A stretch of 64,000 nt of DNA, taken from Streptomyces sp. A012304 (GTDB lineage Bacteria; Actinomycetota; Actinomycetes; Streptomycetales; Streptomycetaceae). Within the stretch, counting starts at the first letter, position 1. Every line of letters begins with the position of its first letter. Of this stretch, positions 40,584-48,215 are shown piece after piece. A program made the position numbers and the translations under genes. The notes beneath the pieces were generated by a model. The model saw only the letters and a list, made by a program, of their open reading frames with translations, was not told where the DNA came from and made no database searches. The stretch spans positions 84,581 to 148,580 of the forward strand of contig NZ_BQUN01000092.1 in assembly GCF_026008495.1 (NCBI RefSeq), in the 5' to 3' direction.

Positions 40584-41326
40584 TCAGGCCCGCACGCGGG
40601 CGCGCTCGGGGTCGTACACGGGTGTGGGCCGGACCGTGGCGTCGGCCTTGGAGCCGTCGGCGGCGACGGCGGTCAGCGCGGTGCCGGACTTCACGGCGTC
40701 GCGGTGCACCCGGGCCAGGCCGAGGGTGGCGCCGCCGAGGACGGGGGAAGGCAGCGCCATCGTCACGTAGCCGATGTCCCGGCCGTCCAGTTCCAGCCGG
40801 GCGCCCTCGGCGGCCTCCGGCGCGGCGTCCACGACGACGCTCACGACACGCCCGGTGACACTGTCCTTCATGGCCAGCAGCGCGTCCCGGCCCTGGAAGG
40901 GGCCCTTGTCGAAGTCCAGCGCCCAGCCCATCCGGCACTCGAACGGGGTGACCGTGTGGTCGTACTCCAGCTCCCCCATGATCATCCCGGCCTCGGTGCG
41001 GCAGGTCAGCAGGGCGATGGCACCGAAGGCCCTGATCCTCAGGTCGGCACCGGCCTCGAAGACCGCGTCCCACAGCTCCAGCGCGCGCTCCCGGGGGACC
41101 TGGATCTCGTAGCCGAGTTCGGCGGTGAACCCGAGCCGGCTGACCTGTGCGGGGATGCCCGCGATGAGGGCGTCGCGCAGGAAGGTGTAGTAGGGGTCTC
41201 GTACTCCTCGGCCGGATCACCGATGGCCAGCGGTACGGCGTTGCCGTAGATGTCGATCCACTCCTCGACCCGGTCCGCGTAGCGAGGGGCGAACGGGGTG
41301 GTGCTCAGTCCTTCGGGGACGGCCAT
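40584..41326 (-). pseudogene. GcvT-like folate-dependent demethylase, internally deleted and frameshifted
   Basis: The N terminus (MAVPEGLSTTPFAPRYADRV up to GDPAEEYE) and the C-terminal part (YYTFLRDALIAG, RLGFTAELGYEIQVP, FECRMGWALDFDKGPFQG, RPTPVYDPERARVRA) are both of the aminomethyltransferase (GcvT) family. They lie in different frames and join near 41190-41200. The middle of a normal protein, roughly 130-150 residues that include most of the folate-binding part, is missing. The upstream fragment has GGGGAGA-like ribosome sites and a well-preserved TetR operator, so decay is recent or the assembly has an error. An intact copy would move a methyl or methylene group to THF ahead of FolD and PurU. 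Confidence 0.75.
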
Positions 41327-41364
41327 GGGAACTCCAGCGGAAAGGGGAGACGTGCGCTGCAGCG

Positions 41365-41393
41365 AGAATCTATCCATATGGATAACTTGTCAA
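41365..41393 (-). promoter_or_regulatory. Promoter of the gcvT-like/purU/folD operon
   Basis: On the minus strand TTGACA (41393-41388), a 17-base spacer and GATTCT (41370-41365). The TTATCC palindrome occupies the spacer, as in the promoter at 32902-32930. Confidence 0.65.
41370..41385. promoter_or_regulatory. TTATCC-N4-GGATAA operator, site 3
   Basis: CTATCC-ATAT-GGATAA, with the core TATCCATATGGATA fully palindromic, between the gcvT-like gene and the divergent TetR B gene. It can serve both repression of the folate operon and autoregulation. Confidence 0.75.
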
Positions 41394-41439
41394 CAGGATA
41401 GATTGATCTCCGTGGGACGAGCAGGCCGAGGGAGGGCGA

Positions 41440-42057
41440 GTGACTGCCGTGGCAGAGACGGACGGTGAGGCCGGCCAGGAGGCCCGGCCCGGTTATGGCG
41501 AAGGCCGGGCGGCCCTCCTGGAAGCGGCGGTCAGAGTGGTGGCCCGTGGCGGACTGCGGAAACTGACCTACCGCGCCGTCGCCGCCGAAGCCGGTGTCAC
41601 GCACGGGCTGGTCGCCCACCACTTCGGTTCGCGCGACACGCTGCTCGAAGAGGCGCTGCGGTGGTGCGTCACACGCAGCATCGAGACGTCCTCGCTGGTG
41701 CCCGCCAGCGGAAGGCTGGAGGACTTCGCGGCGACCCTGGCCGACTTCATCACGGCCGACCCGGACATCCAGGCCTTCCAGTACGAGCTGAAGCTCGAAT
41801 CCAGCCGGCGGCCGGAGCTGCGCCACCACGTCGACCTGCTCTACGACGCGTACCGCGACGCCGTCCGCGAGGCACTGGCCTGCTTCGACGTGTCGCAGGA
41901 GATGACGGAGATCGTCTTCGCGGCCCTGGACGGCCTGGTCTTCCACCAGGTCACGTCCGGCGCACCTGACCGCACCGAGAAGAGCGTCGACGCCTTGCGC
42001 CGTCTCCTCGCGGCCCATCGCGCGCAGGCGTTGCCGGGGGCGTCCGGCGGTACATGA
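41440..42057 (+). CDS. TetR-family regulator, paralogue B
   Basis: A 205-residue TetR protein whose HTH region (LRKLTYRAVAAEAGVTHGLV, HHFGSRDTL) is nearly the same as that of the regulator at 32181, while the ligand-binding half is more diverged (DIQAFQYELKLESSRRPEL is shared in style). GTG start in a GGAGGGCGA context. It is divergent from the gcvT-like operon and separated from it by the TTATCC palindrome. Two paralogues with the same DNA site but different sensor domains would let two related inducers open the same promoters. Confidence 0.9.
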   Translation: MTAVAETDGEAGQEARPGYGEGRAALLEAAVRVVARGGLRKLTYRAVAAEAGVTHGLVAHHFGSRDTLLEEALRWCVTRSIETSSLVPASGRLEDFAATLADFITADPDIQAFQYELKLESSRRPELRHHVDLLYDAYRDAVREALACFDVSQEMTEIVFAALDGLVFHQVTSGAPDRTEKSVDALRRLLAAHRAQALPGASGGT

Positions 42058-42672
42058 ATGAGCCGAAGCCCTCCCGCACCGACCTCGGGGGCGGCGATGA
42101 CGAGCATTTCCGTAGGCGACGAACGGTGAGCCCGACAGAGCGCCGGCCGACCGCATACCGACGAACGCCCGGGCCCGAGCCAGACGTGACACCGTCACCA
42201 GGCGGTACGCGTCTCGGCCGGTCGCTCCACCGCAGCGACAGGTCTTCGACCGCCGCTGCCTGCCGGAAGCCCTCACGACCCTGTTCCGGCGCGCAGCGGC
42301 CCACGGTCACCGCGGCGGGCAGCCGGGCGGTCGCGCCCGATCGGGCACGTCTGCGGAGAAACCGGCGTCGCGTACGAGTGCGGCGATGCGAGCGGTCATC
42401 TCGCTGGAGCGCAGGCTGAGGCGCGACAGCAGCCGGTCCGCCAGGTCGAGTTCATCGTCGGCGCGGAGCGGGTCGGCATCGCGTCCTCGGGACGCTGTTG
42501 GACCACCCCGGAGACAAGGTCCGGATGAGCCGGCCCGACCAAGGCCACCCTGCGCTGATGCACCACTCCAGGCCGTCCCTTCTGGGGGGCAGATCATGCA
42601 TCAGACGGGATCTTCTCGAACCGACAATCTCGGTGGTGTTGTGGCACGCGCCTGCCCCATTGTGACTGAAAG
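42058..42672. other. Gene-poor decayed stretch
   Basis: No reading frame here has convincing protein-like sequence throughout. A leftward fragment around 42330-42480 (DELDLADRLLSRLSLRSSEM, IAALVRDAGFSAD) has good codon use and may be the remains of a gene I do not recognise. Base composition and frame use suggest degraded DNA between the catabolic island and the resistance-gene remnants. Confidence 0.4.
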
Positions 42673-43410
42673 GTGAACATCATCACTCCGCGTCCCAGGT
42701 ACAGCTCCACCGCATTACGTCCTGACTGGGAGGAGCTGCCCCAGCACGTCCATCACCTGGTCTCACAGCATCTGGGTGGGGAGGTGACCGCCGACCGAAG
42801 GCCGGAAGCGGGTTCACCCGCGGCTTCGCCGCCGTGGTCCACGGACCAGCCGGCACCCAGTTCGTCAAAGCGGTGAGCAGCGTGGACTCCGGCGTGATCG
42901 CTGACTGCTACACGCGAGAGGCGGAAATCAACCGGGCGCTGCCCGAGGCGGTGCCGGCCCCCGGCTGCTCTGTAGAGAGGGGCGGGACGGGTGGCTGGTG
43001 TTGGGGTTCGAGGCCGTGGAGGGCGGTCGGATGCCCTCGGAGCCGTGGCGGCTGACTGAGCTGACCGCCAGCCTGGACGCCTACGCGGCGGCGGCCGAGG
43101 TGCTCGCGGCGCCGTCGCCGTCGATGCTGCAACTTGGTCTCAAGCACGTCGAGGCCAGTGGAGACTTCGATGACTGGCGGGCCCGCGGTAATGCACTACG
43201 ACCTGCGCCAGGACAATGTACTGATCGACGCACACTCAGCAGCGTGGATTTGTGACTGGAACTGGCCGATGCCGCCCTGGCCGCCCTCTCAGGCTTCTTT
43301 CTCGTCTCCGGTGCACAGCCTCCCCCGATTTCGGCTCCCCGTTTCTGCGCCGGCACCAGACGTGGATCGGCGAAGCCGCCCTGCGATGGCTTGCCGATCG
43401 ACGCGGATGA
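42673..43410 (+). pseudogene. Broken aminoglycoside-phosphotransferase-like gene
   Basis: Pieces of one APH-family kinase appear in order but in different frames: a GTG start with ITPRPRYSSTALRPDWEELP, then GFTRGFAAVVHGPAGTQFVK (frame change near 42800), WLVLGFEAVEGGRMPSEPWR (change near 42975), the catalytic loop VMHYDLRQDNVLID with ICDWNW (after a deletion near 43175), and a tail RHQTWIGEAALRWLADRRG ending at 43410. HxD...N and the DxD-like WICDW are hallmarks of the fold. At least three frame changes and missing middle sequence mean it is not functional. Confidence 0.8.
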
Positions 43411-43524
43411 TCGTTCTGAACCGATTCCCTTCGGTGGTCGGACACCGCGGAAGCTCAAATGGCTGCGTGTGGCTGACCCCCGATAGACGGCGACACCCAG
43501 ATCCACCGAGGACGGAGCGGCGAA

Positions 43525-44301
43525 ATGAACACCAGCAAGCCCGACCTGCCACCGCTCGGCTGGCAGGCTCAGATCCTGCCGGAGTTGTCCCGGATCGCCG
43601 CCGGCGATGAGCGCATCCGCGCTCTTCGCACGTATGGATCCGCGAACGGCCCTGCGCTGGACGCCGACGTATGGTCCGACCTTGATCTGCTTCTGGTGGC
43701 CGAGGACCCGGCTGCCGTGGCAGAGGACTTCTGTCGGCAGGTTGAGAACTCCCTCGCCCCCGCGTTCGCTTCCCATCGCAGCGACACGGCCGACAAGTAC
43801 GTCATCCGCCTCGTGCTGTTCGATCTGCGTCGTCTCGACATCGCCGTGGTGCCTCCTTCCAGCGGATACGAACCTGTACCGAGGTCCGCCCCAGCCGAGG
43901 GAGTCGAGGACACCGTGACCGGGCTGGTCAACGCATTCCGGTTCGACGCCGTGCTCGCTGCCGTCAAGGCTGCTCGCGGTGACATGCTGATCGGCGCCCA
44001 CCTGACGCTCCAACTCGCCCGCCACATTCTTGTCATCGCCATGCTGATCCGTGATCGCGAGGCTGGGACCAACCACCACCGCTTCGGGGGCACCCGATGG
44101 GACGCGTGGACAGCGCGGCTGGCTTCAGTCCCCGCTCCCTACACGCGCGCCGGAATCACCGCGGCCATCCGCTACTACGCCGACGCCCTGGACGAGCTGC
44201 TATTGACCGGCTTCGGGCTCGGCCACCTCTCCGATGACCAGCCTCTACGAAATCTCCTGGACGCGATCGATGCTCGCGGCGCGACGGCACCAGATAGATG
44301 A
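43525..44301 (+). CDS. Nucleotidyltransferase-fold protein (aminoglycoside adenylyltransferase-like)
   Basis: A 258-residue protein. The nucleotidyltransferase motif is RTYGSANGPALDADVWSDLDLLLV (Gly-Ser then DxWSDLDL), giving two metal-binding Asp, with the third in LVLFDLRRLDIAVV. The C-terminal half is helical (LQLARHILVIAMLIRD, YYADALDELLLTGFGLGHL), as in AadK/LinB-like enzymes. It would transfer a nucleotide to an antibiotic or another small molecule; the substrate is not predictable. It directly follows a dead phosphotransferase gene. Codon use is less G/C-biased than in the core genes. Confidence 0.8.
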   Translation: MNTSKPDLPPLGWQAQILPELSRIAAGDERIRALRTYGSANGPALDADVWSDLDLLLVAEDPAAVAEDFCRQVENSLAPAFASHRSDTADKYVIRLVLFDLRRLDIAVVPPSSGYEPVPRSAPAEGVEDTVTGLVNAFRFDAVLAAVKAARGDMLIGAHLTLQLARHILVIAMLIRDREAGTNHHRFGGTRWDAWTARLASVPAPYTRAGITAAIRYYADALDELLLTGFGLGHLSDDQPLRNLLDAIDARGATAPDR

Positions 44302-44729
44302 CGCTGGCACCGTCCGGCAGCGGGCGGTCTGACTGGTACGCCCCCCCACCGCCACCGGCTCCACTTCCAGGCCGCGTGTTAGCAGTACGGCGGTTGTCTC
44401 CGTGACCAACGCCTTGAACTTCACGGTGCTCTTCACATCCGACACGCGACGCAGCGTAGGAGGTAACCGCGCGCTCCCCAACCATCAGCCCTTGTCGAGT
44501 GCCTACAAGGGAGGCACCGGCGGACAGCCGTCCCGAATCACGGCCCCGCCACCACCCATGCCACTCCCGCAGCCCTCGCCAACGTCAGCTGCTCGGCCAC
44601 TCCTCGGCCACCCCGTTGCGGTGGCGCTGCACCGTCTCTGTCCAAATGGCCGCCCCTTGGCCACCCCTTGCATTTGGAGGCCTTCCGAAGGTCCCCACCA
44701 CCTACCGGTGAAGCGTAAAGGAAAGGAAA
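44302..44729. other. Non-coding stretch before the tRNA gene
   Basis: This stretch of about 430 bases has no frame I can support. A leftward frame near 44290-44460 (SDVKSTVKFKALVTETTAVL, TRGLEVEPVAVGG) looks protein-like over some 35 residues and could be a remnant. Composition is less G/C-rich than in core genes. No integrase or direct copy of the tRNA 3' end was found in it by eye. Confidence 0.35.
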
Positions 44730-44764
44730 AAGACCCAGGTCAGATAGGATCTGACCTGGGTCTT
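44730..44764 (-). terminator. Factor-independent terminator of the tRNA-Thr gene
   Basis: A 16-base-pair perfect stem (AAGACCCAGGTCAGAT with 44749-44764) and a three-base loop, followed on the minus strand by TTTCCTTTCC. It starts five bases after the tRNA 3' end, a classic intrinsic terminator. Confidence 0.9.
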
Positions 44765-44769
44765 GAAAG

Positions 44770-44843
44770 AGCCGCCTTCGGGATTCGAACCCGAGACCTA
44801 CGCATTACGAGTGCGTTGCTCTGGCCATCTGAGCTAAGGCGGC
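44770..44843 (-). tRNA. tRNA-Thr (anticodon CGT)
   Basis: A 74-nucleotide cloverleaf on the minus strand. The acceptor stem GCCGCCT pairs with AGGCGGC, discriminator base is U, the D arm reads TAGCTCAGATGGCCAGAGCA, the anticodon stem CGCA/TGCG encloses CTCGTAA, and the T arm is CGGGTTCGAATCCCG. Anticodon CGU reads the threonine codon ACG. CCA is not encoded. The 3' end points to the accessory side of the window. Confidence 0.97.
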
Positions 44844-44901
44844 GCGCCGTCCGCACCATGGTGCGATCAGCAACATCGGTAAGTCTACACAGTTTCCTGG
44901 G

Positions 44902-44952
44902 GTGCTCCGCACCACCCCCGGAGGCGGTGGCTCCGGGGGTGGTGCGGAGCAC
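44902..44952 (-). terminator. 22-base-pair perfect hairpin at the end of the peptidase gene
   Basis: GTGCTCCGCACCACCCCCGG begins the left arm (44902-44923), which pairs perfectly with 44931-44952 around a seven-base loop. Its last base is part of the stop codon of the peptidase gene. It ends leftward transcription just before the tRNA gene. Confidence 0.85.
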
Positions 44953-46523
44953 TAGGTGCAGCGTTTTCCGGACGCCGGGGGCTTTCCGTGGAGGAGGTAG
45001 GTGTTGATCGTCGAGTCGACGCAGGCGCTGCCGCGGCCGTAGGCGGTGTGGCCGTCGCCGTCGTAGGTGAGGAGGCGGGCGGAGGAGAGCTGGCGGGAGA
45101 GGGCCCGGGCCCACCGGTAGGGGGTGGCCGGGTCGCGGGTGGTGCCGACCACGACGATCGGGGCCGCGCCCTTCGCCTCGATGCGGTGCGGCTCGCCGGT
45201 GGGCGCGACCGGCCAGTACGTGCAGTTCAGGGCGGCCCAGGCGAGGCCCTCACCGAAGACCGGGGACGCCTTGCGGAAGGCGGGCAGGGCCTTGCGCACG
45301 GCGTCGGGGCCGTCGAAGGCCGACGGCAGGTCCAGGCAGTTCACGGCCGCGTTGGCGAACATCAGGTTGGAGTAGCCGCCCTCGGCGTCCCGCTCGTAGT
45401 AGCTGTCGGAGAGGACGAGCAGTCCGGCTCCGTCCTTGTCCCGGAGCGCCGCGGTGAGCGCCTCGCGCAGCTGCTCCCAGGTGCTCTCGTCGTACATCGC
45501 GGCGATGACGCCGGTGGTGGCGAGGGACTCGGTGAGCCGGCGGCCGGCCGGGTCGCCCGTGGGCAGGGGCCGTGCGTCGAGCCTGCTGAAGAAGGCCTTG
45601 AGGTTCCCGCCGACGTCGCCCGGCCTGGTGCCGAGCGGGCAGTCCGACCGGCGCGCGCAGTCCTTGGCGAACGACCGGAACGCCGCCTCGAATCCCGCCG
45701 TCTGGTCCAGGTTCAGCTGCCGCGCGGGCAGCGACGGGTCCATCGCCCCGTCCAGGACGAGCCGCCCCACCCGCTCCGGGAACAGCCCGGCGTACGTCGC
45801 CCCGAGGAACGTCCCGTACGACGCCCCCACGTACGTCAGTCTCCGGTCCCCGAGGACCGCGCGCAGGATGTCCATGTCGCGGGCCGTCTCGATGGTGGAG
45901 ACATGCCGCAGCAGCCGGGCCGAGTGGGCGCCGCATCCCTCCGCGAACTTCTTGTACGCCCCGACGAGCCCGTCGGTCTCCCGCTGGTCGTCGGGCGTGC
46001 CGTCGATCTGCGTGTACGCGTCCATCTCGCGCCCGTCGAGGCACTCCACGGGCTCACTGCGGGCCACGCCCCGCGGGTCGACGGCGACCATGTCGTAGCG
46101 GGCGCGGACCTCGGCCGGGTAGCCGATGCCCGCGTACTGCTGGAGGTAGCCGGCCGCGGAACCGCCCGGTCCGCCGGGGTTCACCAGCAGCGAGCCGAGC
46201 CGCTCACCCGGCCCGGTCGCCTTCTTGCGGGTGACGGCGAGCCGTACGTCACCGGCGTCCGGGTGCGCGTAGTCGAGCGGCGCCTTCATCGTGGCGCACT
46301 CGAAACCGGGCGCACCGCAGCCGCGCCAGCGCAGTTTCTGCCCGTAGTACGACGCGAGCGCGGGCGGTGTGGCCGACGGCAGCGCGGCCAACGCCGCCTG
46401 CGCCGCCGCGGGGCTTGCGGAACTGGTCGAGCCCCCGGAGGAGCAGGCCGGCACGAGCAGGGCGGCGAGCGAGAGAAGGGTGACGCCGGTCCGGGATCTG
46501 CGGGAGGTGCGCCTGATGTACAT
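44952..46523 (-). CDS. Secreted alpha/beta-hydrolase peptidase (tripeptidyl aminopeptidase-like lipoprotein)
   Basis: A 523-residue hydrolase with a short basic N terminus, a hydrophobic core and lipobox LLVPAC, so a lipoprotein on the outer face of the membrane. The catalytic Ser lies in YVGASYGTFLG, the Asp near VVVGTTRDPATPYRWA and the His in DGDGHTAYGRG. NPGGPGGSAAGYLQQYAG is the oxyanion region of the SlpD/SlpE/TAP family that removes N-terminal peptides. An ATG nine codons upstream is an alternative start; neither has a clear ribosome site. From memory it matches SCO3540 in position. Confidence 0.85.
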   Translation of the reverse strand: MYIRRTSRRSRTGVTLLSLAALLVPACSSGGSTSSASPAAAQAALAALPSATPPALASYYGQKLRWRGCGAPGFECATMKAPLDYAHPDAGDVRLAVTRKKATGPGERLGSLLVNPGGPGGSAAGYLQQYAGIGYPAEVRARYDMVAVDPRGVARSEPVECLDGREMDAYTQIDGTPDDQRETDGLVGAYKKFAEGCGAHSARLLRHVSTIETARDMDILRAVLGDRRLTYVGASYGTFLGATYAGLFPERVGRLVLDGAMDPSLPARQLNLDQTAGFEAAFRSFAKDCARRSDCPLGTRPGDVGGNLKAFFSRLDARPLPTGDPAGRRLTESLATTGVIAAMYDESTWEQLREALTAALRDKDGAGLLVLSDSYYERDAEGGYSNLMFANAAVNCLDLPSAFDGPDAVRKALPAFRKASPVFGEGLAWAALNCTYWPVAPTGEPHRIEAKGAAPIVVVGTTRDPATPYRWARALSRQLSSARLLTYDGDGHTAYGRGSACVDSTINTYLLHGKPPASGKRCT

Positions 46524-46617
46524 CCCGCGAGCGTAACGCTGAGCGATCATCCGAACGCGTCGTGTACACGGGTTGCCACGGACGAGTTAACCCCGGTCGA
46601 TGGGGCGCGCCCTGGCC

Positions 46618-46830
46618 GGGCAGTCCATGACGCGTCGATCCGAGGCGCCTCGGCGTCGGCTCGGTGTCCCCGGCCCGAGCGGTCCGTGGCGCCTTGATCC
46701 GGCGCGCCCCAGTCGACCCCGTGTCCCCCGCTGAGCGGATCCATGACGCCGCGATCCGACGCGCCCCAGCGTCGACCCTCGCGCCCAGCCCGAGCGGTCC
46801 GGCGCGTCCCTGGTCCGGGGCGCCCCGCCC
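46618..46830. repeat. Imperfect tandem repeats of about 57 bases
   Basis: Units begin near 46618, 46677, 46733 and 46792. Each reads roughly GAGCGGTCCrTGrCGCC then GATCCGrCGCGCCCCAG then GTCGACCC.GTGTCCCC, and the last unit is partial. They fill most of the 323-base gap between the peptidase and holB genes. Both arms carry self-complementary GCGCGCC/GGCGC segments, so structured RNA or a protein-binding array is possible. No reading frame is supported here. Confidence 0.65.
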
Positions 46831-46846
46831 GAGCCGCCCCGGCCGC

Positions 46847-48052
46847 TCAGCCCGTTCTCAGCGCCATCGTCATCGCCTCGACCGCGAGCAGTGGAGCCAC
46901 ATTGCGGTCCAGGGCCTCCCTGCACGCGGCGATGGCCTCGATCCGGCGGAGCGTGGACTCGGGGGTGCTGCCGCGCGCGAGCCGCTCCAGGGTGTCCTCG
47001 GCGTCCGCGTTGGAGAGGGCGACGCGGGAGCCGAGCTGGAGGGCGAGGACATCGCGGTAGAAGGCGGTGAGATCGGTGAGCGCGAGGTCGAGGCTGTCGC
47101 GCTGGGTGCGGGTCCTGCGGCGCTTCTGCTTGTCCTCCAGGTCCTTCATCACGCCCGCCGTGCCGCGCGGCATCCGGCCTCCCTGGGCCGCGCCCAGCGC
47201 CGCCTTCAGCTCCTCGGTCTCCTTGGCGTCCTTCTCCTCGGCGAGCTGCTTGGCGTCCTCGGCGGCGGCGTCGACGAGTTCCTGTGCGGCCTTGAGGCAC
47301 CCGCCGATGTCCTCGACGCGCAGCGGCAGCTTCAGCACGGCGGCCCGGCGCTCCCGCGCGGCGGGGTCGGTGGCCAGACGCCGGGCGCGGTCGACATGCC
47401 CCTGTGTGGCGCGGGCGGCGGCCGCGGCCACGTCGGGTTCGATGCCCTCGCGCCGTACCAGCATGTCGGCGACCGCCTCGACGGAGGGGGTGCGCAGGTT
47501 CAGGTGGCGGCAGCGGGAGCGGATGGTGGGCAGGACGTCCTCGAGGGAGGGGGCGCACAGCAGCCAGACCGTCCGCGGGGCCGGCTCCTCCACCGCCTTG
47601 AGGACGGCGTTGGCGGACTTCTCGTTCAGCCGCTCGGCGTCCTCGACGAGGATCACCTGCCAGCGGCCGGTGGCGGGCGAGGTGTAGGACTTGCGCACCG
47701 TGTCGCGCATGTCCTCCGCGAGGATCTGCGTGCCGACCGCGGCGACAGTGGTGACGTCGGCGTGTGTGCCGATGAGCGCCGTGTGGCAGCCGTCGCAGAA
47801 GCCGCAGCCGGGGGTGCCGCCGAGCGCCCGGTCCGGACTCACGCACTGGAGCGCGGCGGCGAAGGCGCGCGCCACCTGTGTGCGGCCGGCGCCGGGCGGG
47901 CCGGTGAACAGCCAGGCGTGCGTCATCTTCGACGCCTCGGGCGGCGGCGCGTCGGAGGCGGCCGCGGTGACGAGCGCGTCGGCGTCCCGGGCGGCGGCGG
48001 TGAGCTGCTCGCTCACCTTCTCCTGCCCGACGAGGTCGTCCCACACGGTCAT
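46847..48052 (-). CDS. holB: DNA polymerase III subunit delta'
   Basis: A 401-residue clamp-loader subunit. The AAA+ part has a degenerate Walker A (TGPPGAGRTQVAR, Arg for Lys), a zinc module with CGFCDGCH plus an upstream Cys, Walker B ILVEDAERL and sensor 1 TIRSRCR. Loss of ATP-binding residues is normal for delta'. A central charged insertion (EDAKQLAEEKDAKETEELKA) is long and typical for actinomycetes. It is part of the conserved leftward order topA, tmk, holB, peptidase. ATG start 163 bases after the tmk stop. Confidence 0.92.
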   Translation of the reverse strand: MTVWDDLVGQEKVSEQLTAAARDADALVTAAASDAPPPEASKMTHAWLFTGPPGAGRTQVARAFAAALQCVSPDRALGGTPGCGFCDGCHTALIGTHADVTTVAAVGTQILAEDMRDTVRKSYTSPATGRWQVILVEDAERLNEKSANAVLKAVEEPAPRTVWLLCAPSLEDVLPTIRSRCRHLNLRTPSVEAVADMLVRREGIEPDVAAAAARATQGHVDRARRLATDPAARERRAAVLKLPLRVEDIGGCLKAAQELVDAAAEDAKQLAEEKDAKETEELKAALGAAQGGRMPRGTAGVMKDLEDKQKRRRTRTQRDSLDLALTDLTAFYRDVLALQLGSRVALSNADAEDTLERLARGSTPESTLRRIEAIAACREALDRNVAPLLAVEAMTMALRTG

Positions 48053-48215
48053 GGGTCACGCCGCCCTTTCCCACGGGTGATCACGGTCGATCACCGTCCA
48101 CACGGTTCCACACGGTCGCGCAGGGTTCGCCGCGGTCCGTCGCGATGCGCCGGCCGGTTTCCTTCGCGGGTTCCATTGTGGAGGCAGCCACTGACAACGC
48201 CCGGGGGCCGGGCCT

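Noticed and set aside
44770..44843. tRNA 3' end as a currently active attachment site
   Set aside because: No second copy of the tRNA 3' segment, no integrase and no excisionase gene were found in the window by eye, so only an old boundary is proposed.
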